Below, piece after piece: positions 6,311-11,692 of a stretch of 11,692 bases of DNA (the first letter of the stretch is position 1; the number at the start of each line of letters is the position of its first letter). Below the pieces are notes generated by a model. The model saw only the letters and a program-made list of their open reading frames with translations, ran no database searches and was not told the DNA's origin. Source of the DNA: Anaeroplasmataceae bacterium. GTDB lineage: Bacteria; Bacillota_I; Bacilli_A; Acholeplasmatales; JAEDCM01. The position numbers and the translations under genes are program-made. Location of the stretch: NCBI GenBank assembly GCA_016294165.1, contig JAEDCM010000044.1:1-11692 (forward strand). Reading direction: 5' to 3'.

Positions 6311-6452
6311 AAAAATTTAAAAGGCCTTCTAACGAGAAAAGGCCTTATGTAATTTCTCATTGTTAGATAAACTATCCCTCGCTAAAAGCACCTTACACAA
6401 GTAGGTTGCTACCGTTTCTATGATTAGCTATTCTCCACGGTTCTTAATAAGA
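6311..6452 (-). promoter_or_regulatory. SAM-I (S-box) riboswitch with terminator
   Basis: The aptamer spans 6452-6355. P1 pairs TCTTATT (6452-6446) with AATGAGA (6361-6355). The conserved core is visible in order: CTTATTAAGA, CGTGGAG, GAAACGGTAGCAACC and AAGGTGCT, then a short GATA/TATC P4 helix. Downstream is a terminator stem (AAGGCCTT at 6346-6339 with 6328-6321) and a T-rich tail. Its loop, TTCTCGTTAG (6338-6329), is complementary to the 3' side of P1 (CTAAC 6366-6362 and GAGAA 6358-6354, with a 3-nt bulge). SAM binding should stabilise P1, free the terminator and stop transcription. Without SAM the antiterminator forms and the TSCPD gene and metK are read. Confidence 0.93.
6321..6346 (-). 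terminator. Riboswitch-controlled terminator
   Basis: An 8-bp AAGGCCTT stem with a 10-nt loop is followed by TTTTAAATTTTT. The T tract is broken by AAA, so leaky basal read-through is possible. The downstream ribosome-binding site (6309-6302) lies directly after the tail. Confidence 0.85.
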
Positions 6453-6471
6453 CGTTATTTACTTCACATAA

Positions 6472-6500
6472 ATATTACAATATTTATCATATAATGTCAA
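6472..6500 (-). promoter_or_regulatory. Promoter of the TSCPD-metK operon
   Basis: On the minus strand, a perfect TTGACA (6500-6495) is 17 nt from TAATAT (6477-6472). The predicted transcript start near 6465 leaves about a dozen nt before P1 of the riboswitch. This near-consensus promoter gives strong initiation that the riboswitch can then attenuate. Confidence 0.88.
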
Positions 6501-6517
6501 TTATTTATATTAAAAAA

Positions 6518-7804
6518 CTAACCATTATAGATATCTTCATAAATCTTATTATTTTTGATGAATTTATCAAATAATCTTTCATCAAAATAAACACCCATTT
6601 CTTCATTGATACACTCTAAAGCTAACTTATGAGAATATGGTCTTTTATAACTCTTAGCCTCTCTTAATGTAACATAAATATCGGCTAATAAAATAGTTTG
6701 AGCCTCAATATTATTTTGGATTGTATTCATACGTGCCACAAAATCCTTATTAGCATTCCCTTCAATATGAATTCTAACAATATCCTCACATTTTCTTTCT
6801 AATTGAATACGCTTAGCCACAATAGCCCCAATTTCACTACGACGTCTGATTTCTTGATAATCAGATTCCTGCAGCTGCTCTTTTCTTGTAATCTTTAGAT
6901 TATCACGTTCATTTACATGAATTAAAACATATTCATTAATGGCATTTATTTTATCCTCATTAAGCTTGTAATCAATAGCTAGTCTATTAGCTATTTCCTT
7001 TACAAGATTAATATGCTCAATTGTATTATCATTGATACTACTTGTATTTAAAATAACCTCAAATAAATCACTAACAACATCTGAAAAATCTGTTTGGATA
7101 CCTTTACGCTTCTTAATCTCCGTTTTTCTCTCATCATAAACATATTGACTCAATTGCACACTTGAATAAACAACAATCATAAACAAAATTAAAATCATCG
7201 TTCTTAATGCAATATCACTAAATGCCTCTGTTCTAAAGAAAACCTTTAAAAATTGAATTAAGTCTGTCGCATAATCCTCAGAATAAATATTATACGTTAG
7301 AGTGAAATGCAGTATTGTAACAATAACTAGCATCCATTTATAAACTGAAGCTAGCATCTTTCGATCCTGATACAATGATACAACCACCAATGAATAATAC
7401 AATAAAATATATCCTGCTTCGGACAATGCATCGTTTCCACTCTTTAATCTAAAATAGATAAAGATTGATGATAAAAACATATAAAACGAAGCCATATACA
7501 TCGCAACCTGTTGCTTAACAATGTCTTTTTTATCATCATAAATCAATTTTTTTAATGTTCTATTTAAGAAAAATGTAAAGGGCATAAATATAATCGTTAA
7601 AACCCAGTTCGAGCTATTATTCGGATTAGTAAATGATATAACAAATAAAATAATCGTATAGGCAATATTCGATAAGAAAATAATATTCTTAATAACGATA
7701 TTTCGTCTATATAAAACTGCCGTATCATCCGTTATATCAATTCCAGCCTCAAAGCTAAACATCATCTTTAGCTTATCAAATAGCCTTAGTATGGTTTTTT
7801 TCAT
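6518..7804 (-). CDS. Six-TM membrane protein with degenerate HD-GYP-like domain
   Basis: This 428-aa product (numbering from ATG 7804) has about six TM helices (near 39-57, 68-82, 100-118, 131-145, 154-171 and 200-217), a basic linker (KTEIKKRKG) and a cytoplasmic helical domain of about 200 aa. That domain lines up with HD-GYP phosphodiesterases: an early HINLV helix, LIHVNERDNLKI where LLHDIGKI is expected, RRSEIGA where HPEIGA is expected, VRIHIEGNANKDF in place of YHHE..DG.GYP, and a C-terminal ADIYVTLREAKSYKRPYS...YFDERLFDKFI like the ADxxDALTxxRPY...FDPxLVxxF end. Key metal ligands are lost (HD to HV, HHE to HIE, GYP absent), so I infer a non-catalytic sensor or binding domain. The alignment is by eye. 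GTG 7813 is in frame, but GGGGTGG before ATG 7804 favours the shorter form. It ends the priA operon. Confidence 0.7.
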   Translation of the reverse strand: MKKTILRLFDKLKMMFSFEAGIDITDDTAVLYRRNIVIKNIIFLSNIAYTIILFVISFTNPNNSSNWVLTIIFMPFTFFLNRTLKKLIYDDKKDIVKQQVAMYMASFYMFLSSIFIYFRLKSGNDALSEAGYILLYYSLVVVSLYQDRKMLASVYKWMLVIVTILHFTLTYNIYSEDYATDLIQFLKVFFRTEAFSDIALRTMILILFMIVVYSSVQLSQYVYDERKTEIKKRKGIQTDFSDVVSDLFEVILNTSSINDNTIEHINLVKEIANRLAIDYKLNEDKINAINEYVLIHVNERDNLKITRKEQLQESDYQEIRRRSEIGAIVAKRIQLERKCEDIVRIHIEGNANKDFVARMNTIQNNIEAQTILLADIYVTLREAKSYKRPYSHKLALECINEEMGVYFDERLFDKFIKNNKIYEDIYNG

Positions 7805-7821
7805 ATAAACCACCCCATTAA

Positions 7822-8379
7822 TTATAAATCATAAATTGATATATTCGTTACATTTGGATTTTCATGAGCTTTATCTTCATTATACATTTGGGCAATTCTT
7901 GTTGATGCAGCAGCCGCAATAGCCCCAACGATATCATCCATAAATGTATGACAAACGCCTTCTTTTTTACCACCCTCATTTAATGTATTAACAAGACCTG
8001 GTTTATTAACATCAATATCTCCAAAATTAGTTTGTCCAATAGTACCATATAAACTAGCAATATCAAGACCAACTAATTCATCAATCCCAAATAATCCTAA
8101 ATCAGCTCGTAAAATATCACCAATTGGCCCTTCTAATTTATTTTCCTCAGCTAAGCGGTCAATCTCCGCAAATAGCTGAATATGGTGAAAAACATCACGG
8201 AATGATAAAATCTTTAAAACTGATTCAACACAATCATTAAAAACGATATCCTTGGTATATCTTGATTGTTGGTTAAATGCAATCTCTGCGATATCCGTAA
8301 CTTGTATTCCACGTCTATTTAATGTTTTAATGTTTAATTCTGTCATTTCTTCTCTTGAAAATAAGATTTTTGCCATCAT
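7822..8379 (-). CDS. pgpA: Phosphatidylglycerophosphatase A family protein (YutG-like)
   Basis: PgpA-type enzymes dephosphorylate phosphatidylglycerol phosphate to phosphatidylglycerol. This 185-aa product resembles the B. subtilis YutG branch, with TDIAEIAFNQQSRY near the N terminus, LFGIDELVGLDIASLYGTIG and TNFGDIDVNKPG in the middle, and EGVCHTFMDDIVGAIAAAA near the C terminus. The HTFMDD acidic motif is at 144-149. No TM helix is evident, unlike E. coli PgpA, so it would be soluble or peripheral, and lipid phosphatase activity is inferred from family naming. GTG 8385 is in frame but forms part of the AAAGGGTGG ribosome-binding region. ATG 8379 (or the adjacent ATG 8376) is the better start. 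It lies 29 nt after fmt and is 17 nt ahead of the next start, inside the operon. Confidence 0.85.
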   Translation of the reverse strand: MMAKILFSREEMTELNIKTLNRRGIQVTDIAEIAFNQQSRYTKDIVFNDCVESVLKILSFRDVFHHIQLFAEIDRLAEENKLEGPIGDILRADLGLFGIDELVGLDIASLYGTIGQTNFGDIDVNKPGLVNTLNEGGKKEGVCHTFMDDIVGAIAAAASTRIAQMYNEDKAHENPNVTNISIYDL

Positions 8380-8407
8380 AACCACCCTTTAATATTATAT
8401 CATTAAA

Positions 8408-9325
8408 TTATTCGATTTTATCGCCTTTTTTAAAGTAAGTTTTCATACCATTTAAAAAGCTCTTTGCATCCATCATCTTTTTGCCCTCAAGCTGAAGTTC
8501 CTCTATATAAATAACTCCATCAAGCGCCTGAATTCCAATTTTAGTTGTATCACAAACAACCGTTGAAACATCACCTAAGATTTGATTATCATAACTCACC
8601 TTATAAACCTTAACCATTTTGTCATTATGCTTAAAATAGCATCCAGGATTAAGATTTAATCCTCTTACATAATTATAAACCTCAACAGCCTTTTTATTAA
8701 ACAATAAATGTTCCTCTTCCTTAGTTATGTTATATGAGAAACTTACCAAATCTTCATCCTGCTTGATTGGATTAATCGTTCCATTTTTAATATTTTCTAA
8801 AGCCTCCATTAATAAATCACGGCCTAGTAGGCTCAATTCTTTCGTTAATTCTGTCGTATTTAAATCGCCTATTTCCATACTACGACTCATGATGATATCA
8901 CCAGCATCCATCTTTTTAACCATATACATAATGGATACTCCAGCCTCCTTATCACCATTTATGATAGCACGATGAATTGGCGCACCACCGCGATATTTTG
9001 GAAGTAACGAAGCATGAACATTTATGGCTTTATACTTCGGAGTATCCAATAAAGCACTAGGTATCATTTGCCCATAAGCAGCTGTAATGATAATATCTGG
9101 ATTCAAATCTAGGATAACCTGATAATCATCCTTAATATTAGCTGGCTGATGACATTTAATATTATACCTAATAGCTACCTCATGAATTGGTGTTGGAGTT
9201 AAAATCTTTTTACGACCAACAATTTTATCCGGTTGAGAAACAACCATCAAAACCTCATGCTTACTAATAAGCTCCTCTAGAATTGGAACTGCAAAGTTTG
9301 GTGTTCCCATAAATACTACTCTCAT
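8408..9325 (-). CDS. fmt: Methionyl-tRNA formyltransferase
   Basis: Fmt transfers a formyl group from 10-formyl-tetrahydrofolate to methionyl-initiator tRNA, allowing bacterial translation initiation. The 305-aa product has the usual length. The N-terminal Rossmann-type domain opens with MRVVFMGTPNFAVPIL. The folate-binding signature HASLLPKYRGGAPI is at 104-117. Catalytic residues N102, H104 and D140 are present, matching E. coli N106, H108 and D144. The C-terminal OB-like tRNA-binding domain (about 205-300) begins with KAVEVYNYVRGLNLNPG. ATG 9325 has GGGAGGG 7 nt upstream and lies 12 nt after priA. In many Bacillota def (peptide deformylase) sits between priA and fmt; it is absent from this window. 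Confidence 0.97.
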   Translation of the reverse strand: MRVVFMGTPNFAVPILEELISKHEVLMVVSQPDKIVGRKKILTPTPIHEVAIRYNIKCHQPANIKDDYQVILDLNPDIIITAAYGQMIPSALLDTPKYKAINVHASLLPKYRGGAPIHRAIINGDKEAGVSIMYMVKKMDAGDIIMSRSMEIGDLNTTELTKELSLLGRDLLMEALENIKNGTINPIKQDEDLVSFSYNITKEEEHLLFNKKAVEVYNYVRGLNLNPGCYFKHNDKMVKVYKVSYDNQILGDVSTVVCDTTKIGIQALDGVIYIEELQLEGKKMMDAKSFLNGMKTYFKKGDKIE

Positions 9326-9337
9326 TGAATTCCCTCC

Positions 9338-11635
9338 CTAAATTAAGATAGGATCATTATCAATGTAAATATTGATATCCTGATTTTTTTCTAATATCTT
9401 TAATAAATCAATTTTAGATTTTGATTTAATCATTATATGAACACGATAATTATCTTTTATCTTTGTAATCGGCGCAAAGGCTGGACCAAAGATTTGGCAA
9501 TCATCACTCTTAAGTTCTTTAACAATTTCTCTTGCGCGCTTAAACGCTTCCTTATAATCCTTATGTGTGATCAATATTTGAGTCATTTTAACATATGGTG
9601 GATATTTTCCCATATTACGAACCCTCATCTCATTTTCATAGAATTCAACATAGTTTCCACTTAAAGAACTCGTAATGCTATAATGATCCGTGTTATATCC
9701 TTGAACAACAACATCACCATTTTTCTCATGTCTTCCGCACCTTCCAGCAACCTGCATAATCAACTGATAAGTGCGTTCAGAATTTCGGTAATCAGGCAAT
9801 TTCAAAATCATATCCGCCATTAACATTCCAACTAAGGTTACATTTTTAAAATCTAATCCCTTAGAAATCATCTGTGTTCCAACTAAAACATCCGCCTCAC
9901 CCAATTGGAATTGATTTAATATTTCCGCATGGGCATTCTTATTTGTTGTGGTATCCGCATCCATTCTTAATACTCTAGCATTATATCTAGCTTTTACATA
10001 TTCACTAACCTGTTCTGTCCCTACCCCAACCTCTTTAATCTTTGGGCTGCCACATTTAGGACATTTTATCGGCTTGTCCTTTTTTATCCCACAATAATGA
10101 CACATCAAGCTATCGGAATGCTTATGATAGGTCATTGAAACATCACAGCTATCACATTTAATAACCTCACCGCAGCTTCGGCATAAAACAAATGATGAAT
10201 ATCCGCGACGATTAATTAATAAAATAATCTGTTCTTTTTTGTTCAAACGATCTATAATTAATTCATCTAATTTATTGGAAAACATTGTCTTATTGCCATT
10301 ATTTAACTCATCAATCATGTTTACTAAATGTATTTTTGGTAAGCTTGATTGATTTGCCCTTTTCTTTATTTCTAATAATTTGTATTCTTTTTTTAAAGCT
10401 TTATCATAACTAATTACATCAGGTGTAGCACTACCTAAAACCAAAGGACAACTATGGTATTTACTACGAAATAAAGCAACATCCTTACTATTATATCTAA
10501 ATCCATTATCCTGCTTATAGCTTTGTTCATGTTCCTCATCAATAATTATAATTCCTAAATTGTTCAAAGGAACAAAAATAGCACTACGAGCTCCTACTAC
10601 TACTCTTACCTCATCTCTAAATATACGTCGCCATTCATCATATTTTTCTTCACTTGATAGACCACTATGAAATACCGCCACATTATTTAAGAAACGTCCT
10701 TTAACTCTTGAAACCATCTGTGGAGTTAATGATATTTCCGGAACTAAAAAAATCGCATTTTGCCCTCTATTTAAAACCTCTTCAATAATATCTAGATAGA
10801 TTTCTGTCTTTCCACTCCCGGTTACACCATGTAATAAAAACGTCTCAGAATTACCTAATGAATCATAAATACTATCATAACATGATTGTTGTTCAAAATT
10901 TAAATCAACCTTTTTATTAACTATCTCATAAACATCCTTAATTTGACGATATTTTTCTTTTTTATAAAGGCTAACTATTTCTTTTTTTGTTAGTGTTTGT
11001 AATGATGATAAACTATATCCTTTTTCCAATATTTCACTTTTTTTCACATCATCGTTTTTCAGCAAATAATCGACAATTTCTTGTTGCTTATTTGGTAAAT
11101 CAAACTGATACTTATTTAATTTAACATAAGTGTCACTTAAGATTTTTTCTTTAGAAACAGCCTCATACACTATTTCAATATTTTTTTTAACAATCTCTTC
11201 CTTTAAAACATTTTTAAGATTAGTCGGTATATCATCATAACTTATCTTATCACTAATAAAAAATTCATTAAGTTTATTATCATTAAGTTTTACTAAGCTC
11301 TTCTTATATTTCATTAATAAGCTTGATGGAATAATTGTTTTAAAGGCCTCAATTAAAAATCCGGTATTATTATTTACCATATCATAACCGATTTCTAACA
11401 TTTCCTTATTTAAAATAGGAACTAAATCTAACAATTCGATTATTTCCTTAAGCTCATAATTCTCTTCATATTTATCAGTTATGCCAACCACTATTCCCAT
11501 AATTTTGCGATGATTAAAAGGAACAATAACACGGCATCCAACATCAATTAAGCCCTTCATCTCCTCAGGAATGATATATGTGAAAGCTCTATTAACTTGT
11601 TTAGCGGAAACATCGACAATAATATTAGCATACAT
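9338..11635 (-). CDS. priA: Primosomal protein N', replication restart helicase PriA
   Basis: PriA is a 3'-5' superfamily 2 helicase that recognises stalled forks and starts reloading of the replicative helicase. The 765-aa product (from ATG 11635) has the N-terminal DNA-binding domain beginning MYANIIVDVSAKQVNRAFTY. Next come Walker A GVTGSGKT (270-277), Walker B DEEH (366-369), GSATPD, an eight-Cys zinc region (C485, C488, C494, C497, C512, C515, C525, C528), VGTQMISKGLDF and motif VI QVAGRCGR (628-635; QVAGRAGR is more common). A TTG at 11653 would add six residues but has no ribosome-binding site; ATG 11635 has a weak GTGAT and gives the canonical N terminus. It leads the fmt-pgpA group with a 12-nt gap to fmt. 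The promoter lies outside the window. Confidence 0.96.
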   Translation of the reverse strand: MYANIIVDVSAKQVNRAFTYIIPEEMKGLIDVGCRVIVPFNHRKIMGIVVGITDKYEENYELKEIIELLDLVPILNKEMLEIGYDMVNNNTGFLIEAFKTIIPSSLLMKYKKSLVKLNDNKLNEFFISDKISYDDIPTNLKNVLKEEIVKKNIEIVYEAVSKEKILSDTYVKLNKYQFDLPNKQQEIVDYLLKNDDVKKSEILEKGYSLSSLQTLTKKEIVSLYKKEKYRQIKDVYEIVNKKVDLNFEQQSCYDSIYDSLGNSETFLLHGVTGSGKTEIYLDIIEEVLNRGQNAIFLVPEISLTPQMVSRVKGRFLNNVAVFHSGLSSEEKYDEWRRIFRDEVRVVVGARSAIFVPLNNLGIIIIDEEHEQSYKQDNGFRYNSKDVALFRSKYHSCPLVLGSATPDVISYDKALKKEYKLLEIKKRANQSSLPKIHLVNMIDELNNGNKTMFSNKLDELIIDRLNKKEQIILLINRRGYSSFVLCRSCGEVIKCDSCDVSMTYHKHSDSLMCHYCGIKKDKPIKCPKCGSPKIKEVGVGTEQVSEYVKARYNARVLRMDADTTTNKNAHAEILNQFQLGEADVLVGTQMISKGLDFKNVTLVGMLMADMILKLPDYRNSERTYQLIMQVAGRCGRHEKNGDVVVQGYNTDHYSITSSLSGNYVEFYENEMRVRNMGKYPPYVKMTQILITHKDYKEAFKRAREIVKELKSDDCQIFGPAFAPITKIKDNYRVHIMIKSKSKIDLLKILEKNQDINIYIDNDPILI

Positions 11636-11692
11636 ATTATCACGTATAATCAATTTAGATAGGTTTGATATCTTTATTGATTATTTCTCCTT

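Noticed and set aside
8727..9664. Plus-strand frames opposite fmt and priA
   Set aside because: They are antisense to conserved domains, with low-complexity translations and no start signals.
11685..11692. AAGGAGAA at the window edge as the priA ribosome-binding site
   Set aside because: It is about 50 nt from ATG 11635, and no ATG, GTG or TTG lies at suitable spacing. It may belong to a feature cut off by the window, or be chance.
1..11692. CRISPR arrays, insertion sequences, tRNA or rRNA genes, phage or defence genes
   Set aside because: I searched both strands by eye and saw no regularly spaced repeats, transposase motifs, clover-leaf signatures other than tmRNA, or defence-type domains.

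Overview
The window is AT-rich, uses the standard code (TGG for Trp) and carries every gene on the minus strand. Gene content suggests a low-GC Bacillota, probably Erysipelotrichia-like. The signs are a secG-rnr-smpB-ssrA cluster, a SAM-I riboswitch on metK, a YutG-type PgpA and a priA-fmt pair. The taxon is inferred from gene content and composition only.

Reading in the direction of transcription (high to low coordinates), the first block is priA (replication restart helicase), fmt (initiator tRNA formylation), a pgpA/YutG-like gene, and a six-TM protein whose cytoplasmic part looks like a decayed HD-GYP domain. Gaps are 8-29 nt, which suggests one operon. The usual companions of priA-fmt in Bacillota (def, rsmB, stp, prkC) are absent downstream.

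The second block has a strong promoter (TTGACA-17-TAATAT) and a SAM-I riboswitch with a visible terminator/antiterminator switch. It reads a 78-aa four-Cys TSCPD-domain protein and then metK, the two joined through TAATG. A putative internal promoter then drives a DUF3137 membrane protein and LemA, closed by a hairpin.

The third block starts from its own promoter (TTGACT-17-TAAAAT): secG, a terminator-like hairpin, rnr, smpB (overlapping rnr by 23 nt), and tmRNA (ssrA) with encoded CCA and a strong terminator at the window start. It joins protein export with ribosome rescue: RNase R removes non-stop mRNA, and SmpB with tmRNA releases stalled ribosomes and tags the product.

Most genes are conserved housekeeping genes and I see no mobile element, CRISPR array, tRNA or repeat family. 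The items most worth a second look are the predicted tmRNA tag ending Tyr-Ala-Cys, the pseudo-HD-GYP membrane protein, the TSCPD gene under SAM control, a hairpin across the smpB stop codon next to the tmRNA 5' end, and two tiny ORFs between lemA and secG.
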